From Chloroflexota bacterium (lineage in GTDB: Bacteria; Chloroflexota; UBA6077): 37,753 nucleotides of DNA. Positions 26,232 through 35,578 of the stretch are shown piece by piece. The notes under the pieces were generated by a model. That model was not told the DNA's origin and did no database searches. It saw only the letters and a program-made list of their open reading frames with translations. A program made the position numbers and the translations under genes. The stretch spans positions 1 to 37,753 of the forward strand of contig JAJZQR010000013.1 in assembly GCA_021806765.1 (NCBI GenBank), read 5' to 3'. Each line of letters starts with the position of its first letter. The first letter of the stretch is position 1.

Positions 26232-27194
26232 CTAATTGAACTCCGGCTTGCCGGCGTCAGGGAAGAAGAGGGCCTGGCCGAACTTATCCACCCCGAACTT
26301 CCCGATGGTCGCCTGGGTATCCTTGGACACCATGAACTCCGCGAAGGCCTTGGCGCCCTCGACGTTCACCTTGGGGAACTTGGCGGGGTTGACCTGCATC
26401 ACGTGGTAGATGTTCAGCAGCGACACGTCGCCTTCCACCAGGATGTCCAGCCCCAAGGTCTTCTTGAGAGCCAGGTAGGTAGCCCTGTCGGTTATGGTGT
26501 AGCCCTTCTTCTCCGCCACCACGTTCAGGGTCGCGCCCATCCCCTGGCCGGTCTCCTGGTACCAGCTCTGGCCCTTGGGGTCGGTGCCCAGCTGCTTCCA
26601 CAGCTTCTTCTCCAGCTGATCGGTCCCCGAGTTGTCACCCCGGCTGACGAAGAGCGCCTTGGCCCCGGCTATCTTCTGAAGCGCCTCCGCGGAGGTCTTG
26701 CTGCCCTTGATCTTGGAAGGGTCGTCCGGAGGGCCTATCAGGATGAAGTCGTTGTGCATCACCAGCTGGCGATTGATACCGTAGCCGTCGGCGATGTACT
26801 TCTTCTCGGAGTCGGGGGCATGGACCAGCAGCACGTCGGCTTCGCCTCGCTGCCCCATGGCCATGGCCTGGCCGGTTCCCACGGCGATGGTCTTCACCTG
26901 GTAGCCCGAAGCCTTCTCGAACATGGGGATCAGAACGTCTAGAAGGCCGCTATCCTGGGTGCTGGTGGTGGTAGCCAGGATCAACTCCGGATTGGCAGGC
27001 TTGGCCGGGGCGGCCGCCTGGGTAGGGGCCGCGACCGGTGCCGCCTGGGTTGCCGCGGGAGCCGCGGCGGGAGCGGTGGTCGGCGGCGCGGCGGGAGCCG
27101 CAGCCTTGGTTGGGGCGGGAGCGGGGGCCGACGCGGCACAGCCTGCAGCGGCCAGCAGAAGGACGAACAGGGTTGCCAGATAGATCTTTCTCAA
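26232..27194 (-). CDS. tupA: Tungstate-binding lipoprotein
   Basis: A 320-residue solute-binding protein. It has a lipoprotein signal (RKIYLATLFVLLLAAAGC, lipobox AAGC at residues 16-19), then an Ala/Pro/Thr-rich linker of about 50 residues, then the PBP-like fold. The TupA signature TTTSTQDSG lies at the start of the mature domain (ILATTTSTQDSGLLDVLIP), and RGDNSGTDQLEKKLWKQLG is also typical. TupA binds tungstate, sometimes also molybdate, with high affinity on the outside of the membrane. The start is TTG with AGGAG eight bases upstream. The neighbours tupB and the GntR-PBP regulator support the role. Confidence 0.92.
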   Translation of the reverse strand: MRKIYLATLFVLLLAAAGCAASAPAPAPTKAAAPAAPPTTAPAAAPAATQAAPVAAPTQAAAPAKPANPELILATTTSTQDSGLLDVLIPMFEKASGYQVKTIAVGTGQAMAMGQRGEADVLLVHAPDSEKKYIADGYGINRQLVMHNDFILIGPPDDPSKIKGSKTSAEALQKIAGAKALFVSRGDNSGTDQLEKKLWKQLGTDPKGQSWYQETGQGMGATLNVVAEKKGYTITDRATYLALKKTLGLDILVEGDVSLLNIYHVMQVNPAKFPKVNVEGAKAFAEFMVSKDTQATIGKFGVDKFGQALFFPDAGKPEFN

Positions 27195-27221
27195 CTCTCT
27201 ACTCCTACGAAACGAGTGGGG

Positions 27222-28379
27222 TCAGACGGCGTGGGCGGGCAGCCCCGTGGAGGCCACAACGACGCCGGTCTCAGAGGTATCGTAGCCGCCCAACTCCCGC
27301 ACCACGGCCTTGAAGGCTTCGGAGCGGAGGGCTGCCATCAGGGCAGCCACCCGGGCGGTCTCGTAATGGGCCATGGGTATCGCCAGATCGAACCTCTCCG
27401 TCGCCACGGGAAGGAAATCGAGATCCATCGCCCTGGCCGCCGGCAGTATCCCCAGCCCCACGTCGGCGCCCCCGTGGGCAATGGCCGCCGCCACCGTAGT
27501 GTGGGTTCCCACCTCACGGTCGTAGCCCGGAAGGCCCTCGGGGGCGATACCCAGCTGCCTCAGCCGGAGATCCAGCAGAACCCGAGTGCCTGCCCCTTTC
27601 TGGCGGTTCACCATGACCACTCCGGGTCGGGACAGATCCTCGATCCCGTGGATCCCCTTGGGGTTGCCGCGGGCCACCATCAGCCCCTGCTGCCGGTGGA
27701 CCAGGTTCACCAGCAGCACCTCCTCCCCCGGCAGGATGCGGCGAAGGAAGGGCAGGTTGTACTCTCCGGTCTCCTCGTCCAGCAGATGGCAGCCGGCCAC
27801 CTGGGCCTCACCCCGCTGGAGAGCCATGAGTCCCGCCAGGCTGCCAACGTTGGAGGCAACCACCGACAGCGTCGGCTGGGAGCGGGAAAGCTGGCCGATC
27901 AGCAGGTCTAAAGCCAGATCGTGGCTGCCGGCGAGGAGCAGGGTGGAATCGGGGGAAGAGGGCTTCTTCGGAGAGGGATCGGCTGCAGCAGCGGAGCGGA
28001 GTTCGCGCCACCGGGCCAGCTGGAGGGCCAGAGCGCCTTCGATCTGCTCCTGAGAGTAACCGAGGCTGAGGGCCTCCACGACGGCCCGCCCCAGGAGGTC
28101 CCGCAGCCGGTCCTCCCGGAAGTCGGCCACCCTGGCCGGAGCTTCCCCAGAGACAAAGGTACCCCTGCCGGAGGCGGTGGAGACCACTCCGGCCTTCTCC
28201 AGCTCCAGATAGGCCCTGGCTACGGTGTTGACGTTGACCCGGAGTCTCGCGGCAAGGGAACGCACCGGCAGCAGGCGGTCGCCCGCCGAGAGGCTTCCGG
28301 TGGCGATCAGGTGGCGGATCTGATCGACGATTTGGCGATGCAGGGGATCGGAGGAAGAGGGATCGAGACGGAATTCCAC
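27222..28379 (-). CDS. GntR-type regulator fused to a PBP-like ligand domain
   Basis: A 385-residue one-component regulator. Residues 5-78 are a GntR/YtrA-type winged helix-turn-helix (DPLHRQIVDQIRHLIATG, LPVRSLAARLRVNVNTVARAYLELEKAGVV). After a linker, residues about 140-370 form a periplasmic-binding-protein-like domain used inside the cell (LLAGSHDLALDLL, KGAGTRVLLDLRLRQLG, GGADVGLG) that resembles molybdate/tungstate-sensing regulators. The GTG at 28379 is chosen over the longer frame because GGAGG lies just before it and the protein then starts at the winged helix. It is co-directional with tupA and divergent from the Mop gene. It is probably a tungstate- or molybdate-responsive repressor; the ligand is inferred from neighbours. 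Confidence 0.85.
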   Translation of the reverse strand: MEFRLDPSSSDPLHRQIVDQIRHLIATGSLSAGDRLLPVRSLAARLRVNVNTVARAYLELEKAGVVSTASGRGTFVSGEAPARVADFREDRLRDLLGRAVVEALSLGYSQEQIEGALALQLARWRELRSAAAADPSPKKPSSPDSTLLLAGSHDLALDLLIGQLSRSQPTLSVVASNVGSLAGLMALQRGEAQVAGCHLLDEETGEYNLPFLRRILPGEEVLLVNLVHRQQGLMVARGNPKGIHGIEDLSRPGVVMVNRQKGAGTRVLLDLRLRQLGIAPEGLPGYDREVGTHTTVAAAIAHGGADVGLGILPAARAMDLDFLPVATERFDLAIPMAHYETARVAALMAALRSEAFKAVVRELGGYDTSETGVVVASTGLPAHAV

Positions 28380-28429
28380 GGCACCCTCCGTTAGTAGTGA
28401 GTGATGCGAAACCCGAAGCCTGCATGAAG

Positions 28430-28459
28430 AGTATACTTGTAACAAGACATATAGTACAA
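28430..28459 (-). promoter_or_regulatory. Promoter of the GntR-PBP gene
   Basis: On the minus strand a -35 box TTGTAC (28459-28454) is followed by an 18-base spacer and a -10 box TATACT (28435-28430). The transcription start would be near 28423, about 44 bases before the GTG. Confidence 0.65.
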
Positions 28460-28460
28460 G
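28436..28460. promoter_or_regulatory. Inverted repeat, probable operator in the divergent promoter region
   Basis: CTTGTA and TACAAG are separated by 13 bases. The arms overlap the -35 box and part of the spacer of the minus-strand promoter. GntR-family proteins bind symmetric sites of this size, so autoregulation and control of the divergent Mop gene are likely, but not shown. Confidence 0.5.
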
Positions 28461-28521
28461 AAGACCGACTGATGAAAGTTGGTCCGAAGTATGCAGTTCA
28501 AGTTACTTCGGGAGGTGATTC

Positions 28522-28725
28522 ATGGAGATCAGCGCACGCAACAACTTGAAGGGCACCATCAGGTCGGTCCAAATGGGTGACGTCATGGCCGAGGTAGTGG
28601 TGGACGTCGGGGGGCAGGAGGTGGTAGCCGCCATCACCCGCAGCTCCGCCCAACGTCTCGGTTTGAAGGTGGGGGATCAGGTGGTAGCCATCATCAAGGC
28701 TACCGAGGTGATGATCGGCAAGTAG
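28522..28725 (+). CDS. Molbindin-like single Mop domain protein
   Basis: A 67-residue protein made of one Mop domain: MEISARNNLKGTIRSVQMGD at the start, then AEVVVDVGGQEVVAAITRSSAQRLGLKVGDQVVAIIKATEVMIGK. Single-Mop proteins assemble into hexamers that bind molybdate or tungstate in the cytoplasm. The ribosome site GGGAGGTGATT lies directly before the ATG. It is divergent from the GntR-PBP gene and shares its control region, which ties it to the tupAB operon. No other Mop-type or molybdopterin gene is in the window. Confidence 0.95.
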   Translation: MEISARNNLKGTIRSVQMGDVMAEVVVDVGGQEVVAAITRSSAQRLGLKVGDQVVAIIKATEVMIGK

Positions 28726-28747
28726 CGACAGCGGCCTCTGAGCCATC

Positions 28748-28753
28748 TATAAT
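28748..28753 (+). promoter_or_regulatory. Possible -10 box upstream of the hydroxyacyl-CoA dehydrogenase
   Basis: A perfect TATAAT at 28748-28753, with a poor GCGACA 17 bases upstream (28725-28730). The expected start, about 28760, would put the long hairpin at 28759-28795 at the 5' end of the message. Confidence 0.4.
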
Positions 28754-28758
28754 GGTCC

Positions 28759-28795
28759 AGCCGGCAGGCCTGCGGATGTGGCAGGCCTGCCGGCT
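28759..28795. repeat. Perfect 15-bp inverted repeat
   Basis: AGCCGGCAGGCCTGC (28759-28773) and GCAGGCCTGCCGGCT (28781-28795) pair without mismatch around a seven-base loop (GGATGTG). No run of T follows, so an intrinsic terminator is unlikely. It may be a mobile palindrome or an mRNA-stabilising stem. Confidence 0.85.
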
Positions 28796-28844
28796 TAGAC
28801 AACCTGTCGGCGGACGGGAAAAGGACGGACAGGAGGTAGTGGCT

Positions 28845-29831
28845 GTGGAGAATCGGGGTATTCGGAAGGTCGTGGTCATCGGCACCGGAATGATGGGACC
28901 CGGGATCGCCCAACTCTTCGCCGCCGCGGGGAAACAGGTAACCCTGGTGGGCCGCACACCGGAAAGCCTGGCCCGGGGGCGTTCTACCCTGGAGTCGAAC
29001 CTCCGGGCTCTCCAGAAGGAGGATCTGATCTCCGCCGAAGAGGTCTCCGGCACCCTGGAAGCAGTCGCCAGTACCACCGATCTGGCCTCCGTGGCCTCGG
29101 AAGCCGATCTGGTGGTGGAATCCATCGTGGAGGACCTACCCACCAAGCAGGCCCTCTTCGCTCAACTAGACCGGCTGTGCCCCGAGGACAGACTCATCGC
29201 CAGCAACACCTCGGGTTTGCCCATCACCAGGATCTCGTCCAGGATGGACCACCCCGAGCGGGCAGCCACCACCCACTTCTGGAACCCGCCTCACCTGATG
29301 CCGCTGGTGGAAATCGTCAAAGGGGAACGAACCTCCGAGGAGACGCTGCAGCGGTTGCGGGCGGTGCTGCTGGAGATCGGGAAGAGTCCGGTGGTGGTGC
29401 GCAAGGACGTGCCGGGGCAACTGGGGAACCGTCTCCTCCACGCCATCACCCGCGAGGCCATGAACATCGTCCAGGAGGGGATCGCCACGGCCGAAGAGGT
29501 AGACATCGCCATCAAGACCGGTTTGGGGCTTCGCTTCCCCGCCTACGGCCCCCTGGAGCACGCCGACCTGGTGGGGCTAGACCTGGTCCTCTCCATCCAG
29601 TCCTACCTGCTCGAGGACCTGTGCAATCGCACGGATCCCATGCCCATCCTGAAGGAGAAGGCGGCCCAGGGGGATCTGGGCGCCAGGACGGGCCGGGGCT
29701 TCTACGATTGGAGCCAGAAGGACGCGGCCCAGGTGAAGGCCACCAGGGACGCCTTCCTGATGGCCCGGCTGAAGGACCTCTACCCCCGTCTCCCAGTCTC
29801 CCCGTCCTCTAGAACTTCAGGATCACCTTAG
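28845..29831 (+). CDS. 3-hydroxyacyl-CoA dehydrogenase, NAD-dependent
   Basis: A 328-residue protein with the two-domain layout of 3-hydroxybutyryl-CoA/3-hydroxyacyl-CoA dehydrogenases. The NAD-binding motif is VIGTGMMGPGIAQLFAAAG (GxGxxG at residues 13-18). The catalytic histidine lies in TTHFWNPPHLMPLVEIV, preceded by SNTSGLPI. The C-terminal domain shows NRLLHAITREAMNIVQEGIAT and GLGLRFPAYGPLEHADLVGLD. The enzyme oxidises 3-hydroxyacyl-CoA in beta-oxidation or butanoate metabolism. I chose the GTG at 28845 (AGGAGG eight bases upstream); a GTG at 28839 is possible, and the longer frame from 28752 would run through a palindrome. The last 23 bases overlap the 3' end of the convergent alcohol dehydrogenase gene. 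Confidence 0.88.
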   Translation: MENRGIRKVVVIGTGMMGPGIAQLFAAAGKQVTLVGRTPESLARGRSTLESNLRALQKEDLISAEEVSGTLEAVASTTDLASVASEADLVVESIVEDLPTKQALFAQLDRLCPEDRLIASNTSGLPITRISSRMDHPERAATTHFWNPPHLMPLVEIVKGERTSEETLQRLRAVLLEIGKSPVVVRKDVPGQLGNRLLHAITREAMNIVQEGIATAEEVDIAIKTGLGLRFPAYGPLEHADLVGLDLVLSIQSYLLEDLCNRTDPMPILKEKAAQGDLGARTGRGFYDWSQKDAAQVKATRDAFLMARLKDLYPRLPVSPSSRTSGSP

Positions 29832-30837
29832 CGTTATCCTCGGTCTTCCCGTGCACCAACTCCAGGGCGCGCTGGGCCTCCTCGATGGGTAGCACGTGGG
29901 TCACCATCGCCTTGGCGTTCACCGCTCCGCTGGAGATCAGGTCGATGGCCGTCTCGAAGTCCTTCCGGACGTACATGTGCACCCCCACCAGCTCCAGCTC
30001 TTTGCCTCCGATCAGGAAGGGTTCCGGCACCGTGATCGGCTCGTCGAAGAGAGCCACCACCATGACCCGCGCCATCTTCCGGACGTGGGCCATGGCCTGG
30101 TTCAGCACAGCGGAGAAGCCGGCGGTAACGAAGGCCACATCCACTCCCTCGGGCCGCGCCTGCTCGGCCACCAGCTGAGCGAGGTTGTTATCCTTTCGCA
30201 CGTTGAAAGCAGCCGTAGCCCCAACCTTGCGGGCCAACTCCAGGTTGAAGTCGTAGGCATCGGTGGCGATGATGTTGGTCGCCCCTGCCGCCCGGGCCGC
30301 GGCGATGCAGCAAAGCCCGATGGTGCCCGAGCCGAGCACCAGCGCCGAGTCCCCCAGCTGCACTCGAGCCTTCCTCGCCGAGGCAATCCCCACCGCCAGA
30401 GGCTCGACCACCGCCCCCTCCTCGTAGGAGAAGCTGTCGGGCAGCTTGATCAGGGTCTGCGCCGGGGCGGTGACGTATTCCCCGAAACCACCGGGCCACG
30501 CCGGCACCCCCATGATTACCTTGGAGGTGCACAGGTGGTAGTCGCCCGACTGGCAGTAGAGGCAGTGCCCGCAGCTGATCTGAGGCTCCACGATAACTCG
30601 GTCCCCCGGATGAAAGCCCCGGACCTCGGAGCCGACCTCAACGATGTCCCCGGACACCTCGTGCCCCATGATTGCGGGGGGCTTCCTAAAGGGATGGGTA
30701 CCCAGGAAGGCATGAACCTCGGAGCCACACACACCGACCGCCCTCACCTTGATCAGCACCTCGTTCGACTTCGGTGTAGGCGTCGGCACCTGCTGGATCT
30801 CTATAGTCTTGATTCCGGTGAATACGGCTGCTTTCAT
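29809..30837 (-). CDS. Zinc-dependent medium-chain alcohol dehydrogenase
   Basis: A 342-residue MDR-family dehydrogenase. Catalytic zinc ligands are C37, H59 and E60 (VGVCGSE, IMGHE); structural zinc cysteines are at 89, 92, 95 and 103 (SCGHCLYCQSGDYHLC). The NAD(P) motif is VLGSGTIGL (about 164-172). It belongs to the sorbitol/threonine dehydrogenase-like branch, so the substrate is probably a polyol or hydroxy acid, unknown here. The ATG at 30837 gives the family start MKAAVFTG and has AAGGAG upstream; the longer frame to 30948 adds a non-homologous 37 residues. It is downstream of the epimerase and 421-residue protein genes on the same strand but separated from the epimerase by palindromes. 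Confidence 0.9.
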   Translation of the reverse strand: MKAAVFTGIKTIEIQQVPTPTPKSNEVLIKVRAVGVCGSEVHAFLGTHPFRKPPAIMGHEVSGDIVEVGSEVRGFHPGDRVIVEPQISCGHCLYCQSGDYHLCTSKVIMGVPAWPGGFGEYVTAPAQTLIKLPDSFSYEEGAVVEPLAVGIASARKARVQLGDSALVLGSGTIGLCCIAAARAAGATNIIATDAYDFNLELARKVGATAAFNVRKDNNLAQLVAEQARPEGVDVAFVTAGFSAVLNQAMAHVRKMARVMVVALFDEPITVPEPFLIGGKELELVGVHMYVRKDFETAIDLISSGAVNAKAMVTHVLPIEEAQRALELVHGKTEDNAKVILKF

Positions 30838-30948
30838 CCCGAACTCCTTGAGCAGAGGGTGATCCACTCTCGCTTCTGCACGCTGCAGGACCTGGACGAT
30901 TGTACCCCTGTCGGCAGCCTGCAAGTCAACTGATGCCAAATCAGTCAT

Positions 30949-31054
30949 AGTAACGACTTCAGTCGTTGGTTCCTCGTCCTCAGCCGAGGACGAACGACTG
31001 AAGTCGTTACTACATCAACTCTAGAGAACGACTGAAGTCTTTACTACATCAGCT
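30949..31054. repeat. Nested palindrome plus a direct repeat copy
   Basis: AGTAACGACTTCAGTCGTT (30949-30967) pairs exactly with 30993-31011. Inside it TCGTCCTC (30974-30981) pairs with GAGGACGA (30986-30993). The segment 30992-31020 is then repeated at 31026-31054 with two changes, and the last copy ends one base before the stop codon of the epimerase gene. This looks like a mobile palindromic element with one partial duplication. Confidence 0.85.
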
Positions 31055-31453
31055 CTACGGCTCCGACAGCTCGACGAAGATCCCGTCCAGCGACTCGGGG
31101 CTGATGAAGGCGATCCGCTTGTCCCGAAGCCCTATGACCGGCTGCTGATGGATCATCTTGACGCCCCGCTCCTCCAGTTCCTGCACGTCGGCATCGATGT
31201 CGTCCGTCAGGAGGCAGTAGTGGTGGATGCCCTCCCCCTTCTCTCGGACGAAGGTAGCCAGGAGGCCGTTTTCGCTATCGTCCTGTATGAACTCCAGTCC
31301 CACCCCGAACATATCCACCACGGCGACCTTGGCCTTTCTCTCCGGCAGCTCCTTGACCGGAGGCACAGCCACCCCCAGGGTCTTCGACAGCGCTGCGAGA
31401 CTCCTCTCGATGTCCCTGACCCCTATGCCTATGTGTCCGAAGCCCTTGATCAT
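31055..31453 (-). CDS. mce: Methylmalonyl-CoA epimerase-like VOC protein
   Basis: A 132-residue protein of the vicinal oxygen chelate fold. Typical segments are FGHIGIGVRDIERSLAAL near the start, EFIQDDSENGLLATFVREKGEGIHHYCLLTDDIDADVQELEERGVKMI, and the end FISPESLDGIFVELSE. The metal ligands H (GHIGIGV), H (IHHYCLL) and E (FVELSE) are in place. Methylmalonyl-CoA epimerase interconverts the two stereoisomers in propionyl-CoA metabolism. The ATG at 31453 gives the family start; a longer frame to 31504 runs into repeat sequence. No mutase or propionyl-CoA carboxylase gene is adjacent, so another VOC epimerase is not excluded. Confidence 0.85.
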   Translation of the reverse strand: MIKGFGHIGIGVRDIERSLAALSKTLGVAVPPVKELPERKAKVAVVDMFGVGLEFIQDDSENGLLATFVREKGEGIHHYCLLTDDIDADVQELEERGVKMIHQQPVIGLRDKRIAFISPESLDGIFVELSEP

Positions 31454-31491
31454 TGCTATCTTTGGCCCTTCTAGCAGACCTAACCCCCCGG

Positions 31492-31545
31492 CCCCCTTCC
31501 CCACTGGGGAAGGGGGAGGACTCCCCTCCCCGTGTCGGGGAGGGG
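31492..31545. repeat. Two adjacent GC-rich hairpins
   Basis: CCCCCTTCCCC/GGGGAAGGGGG (31492-31502 and 31506-31516, three-base loop) and CCCCTCCCCG/CGGGGAGGGG (31523-31532 and 31536-31545, three-base loop). They lie between the 421-residue protein gene and the epimerase gene on the minus strand. There is no T-run, so termination is doubtful. The style matches the palindrome at 4089-4109. Confidence 0.8.
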
Positions 31546-31569
31546 GTAGGGGGGAGAGGTCGAAATCGC

Positions 31570-32835
31570 TTACCTATGCAGGTTGCGGGCGGCCACTACC
31601 GGCACCCCCCGGGCCACCAGGGCCTCGGCCGTGCGGTTGACGGCCTCGTGCTTATCCAGGTAGTTGCGCAGAAGGGCCGGCATTTCGCCCGACGCCTCGA
31701 TCTCCGCCTTGTCTCTGAAGTAGTCCAGTATGTCCGAGGGGTGCTCTCGGGTCTCTTCCACGTCGGGATCTCCCCCCTCGTGCTTGGCCGAGATGTTGGC
31801 CACCCTGGAGGCGATCTCTACCAACTCCGCCCGCCGGTTGTAGGGCTGGCGAACTATGCTCTTCCAGGTCTCGGTGATGTGGTGCTCGAAGCGGACCACA
31901 TCCTCGAAGCCGAGCCCCTGGCGGATCTGTGCGCACAGCTCGATGGTCTCGTTGGTCACCGAGTTGGAGAAGTTGAAGCCGATCAGCGGGGTCGTGCCAT
32001 CGGGCCGGGAGAACAGCTTGGCCCCGATCAAGGTCCACAGGATGGTGTAGGGGTTGTCGTTCCCCATGAACACCGAGATCTTGAATTCGTTGTCGATCCC
32101 CAGCTTGTGGAGCAGGTAGCCCACCAGCACCGTTCCTGAGTTGGTGTTCAGCACCTGTTGGATGCCGTAGTTGGTGTAGTAGTAGAGGTACTCGTCCACC
32201 CACTTGAGCGGGTAGTGGTTGGGCTGGCCGATCCCCCCGAAGTAGCCGGTGATGGTGGCCGGCCCGTTCAGGTGGATGTTGGATCCGTCGGTCCCCTTGG
32301 TGTCCAGGGTCTCCACGTAGGTAGCGCCGACGATCTGCATGGCCGCTGCCACCGCCAGCAGGTCTCCCTGGTCGGTCTCCTGCTCCTTCATCTTGCGGAC
32401 CCGGATGAAGCGCCCCGGCATCAACTCGCCCCGGTCGATGGCCTGCTGGGCCTCCGCGATCAGCCAGGGGAAGTACTGGAGGGCGCTGACCTCCAGGGTA
32501 ACGGCAAACCTATCCTCGACGGGAGCCTGGTCCGCTTCCTCTCCCAGCACTTTGCGCCGGTAGCCGGCCATGGAGATGAAGGCTCCCCGATCCCGCTCGG
32601 CGATCAGCCACCGGAGATCCTCGAGGTAGGGGGAGTCGATCCGCTTGAGCCGCTCCAGCAGGTTGGGGAGCTGGCGAGCCTCCCGTGCCCTGGTGTTGAT
32701 CTCCTCGGGGGTGCCGTACTTCTCGACCACCTGGAGGACCGATTTGACTACGGGGTTGTCGGGGTCCAGGAGGAAGCGATTGATCTCCTCCAGAACCGAG
32801 GATTGGATATCCAGACGCTGGGTGAGAGGGTCCAT
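31570..32835 (-). CDS. Uncharacterised 421-residue protein
   Basis: I do not recognise this family. The protein is soluble, has no signal or membrane segment, and looks like an enzyme: an N-terminal helical part (to about residue 130) and a likely alpha/beta barrel with glycine- and asparagine-rich loops, such as VETLDTKGTDGSNIHLNGPA, GYFGGIGQPNHYPLKW and LIGFNFSNSVTNETIELCAQ. Conserved-looking charged residues are in FEHHITETWKSIVRQ and RVANISAKHEGGDPDVEETREHPSD. AAAGGAG stands eight bases before the ATG. The order with a VOC epimerase and a zinc dehydrogenase downstream on the same strand suggests a shared catabolic or isomerisation pathway, but this is inference. Confidence 0.75.
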   Translation of the reverse strand: MDPLTQRLDIQSSVLEEINRFLLDPDNPVVKSVLQVVEKYGTPEEINTRAREARQLPNLLERLKRIDSPYLEDLRWLIAERDRGAFISMAGYRRKVLGEEADQAPVEDRFAVTLEVSALQYFPWLIAEAQQAIDRGELMPGRFIRVRKMKEQETDQGDLLAVAAAMQIVGATYVETLDTKGTDGSNIHLNGPATITGYFGGIGQPNHYPLKWVDEYLYYYTNYGIQQVLNTNSGTVLVGYLLHKLGIDNEFKISVFMGNDNPYTILWTLIGAKLFSRPDGTTPLIGFNFSNSVTNETIELCAQIRQGLGFEDVVRFEHHITETWKSIVRQPYNRRAELVEIASRVANISAKHEGGDPDVEETREHPSDILDYFRDKAEIEASGEMPALLRNYLDKHEAVNRTAEALVARGVPVVAARNLHR

Positions 32836-35258
<2,423 letters not shown>

Positions 35259-35287
35259 CCGAAGGCAGGGACCCAATCGCCGGGAGC

Positions 35288-35304
35288 GCGGGCGTCTCGC
35301 CCGC
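35288..35304. repeat. Short palindrome after ligA
   Basis: GCGGGCG and CGCCCGC pair around TCT. No T-run follows, so it is only a weak terminator candidate. It is part of the 320-base gap from 35259 to 35578. Confidence 0.5.
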
Positions 35305-35388
35305 CTCGTCGGGATAGGAAGGGGAATCTCTGATCTTCCGGCCGCGGCCTGCCCTTGAGCCAAGCCCGGCGTAGCGGCCGGGAAACCG

Positions 35389-35464
35389 AACCACCAAGAC
35401 ACTAAGACACAACGTTTCACGAAGTCACCTTTGTGGTTCTTTGTGCCTTGGTGTCTTCGTGGTT
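35389..35464. repeat. 24-bp inverted repeat in the ligA-deacylase gap
   Basis: AACCACCAAGACACTAAGAC and following bases (35389-35412) pair with 35441-35464 (TTGTGCCTTGGTGTCTTCGT and following) at 21 of 24 positions. The centre is 28 bases. This CCACGAAGACACCAAG-type palindrome is common in intergenic DNA of many environmental bacteria. Confidence 0.8.
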
Positions 35465-35487
35465 AGATCCCTTTTACGCACCCCCCC

Positions 35488-35517
35488 TTGTTCAAGGGGT
35501 TCCCGCAAGCCTACAAT
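35488..35517 (+). promoter_or_regulatory. Possible promoter of the D-aminoacylase gene
   Basis: TTGTTC at 35488-35493, an 18-base spacer and TACAAT at 35512-35517, about 60 bases before the ATG. The -35 overlaps a small CCCCTT/AAGGGG hairpin. Confidence 0.4.
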
Positions 35518-35578
35518 GCCGTCGGAATCGACGAACACCCGGCAAGTTGCTAGCCATTCGGTGGATGGAGGGTCCATC

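Noticed and set aside
28759..28795. Intrinsic terminator after the Mop gene
   Set aside because: The stem is strong but is followed by TAGACAACC, not a T-run, and a -10 box lies just before it.
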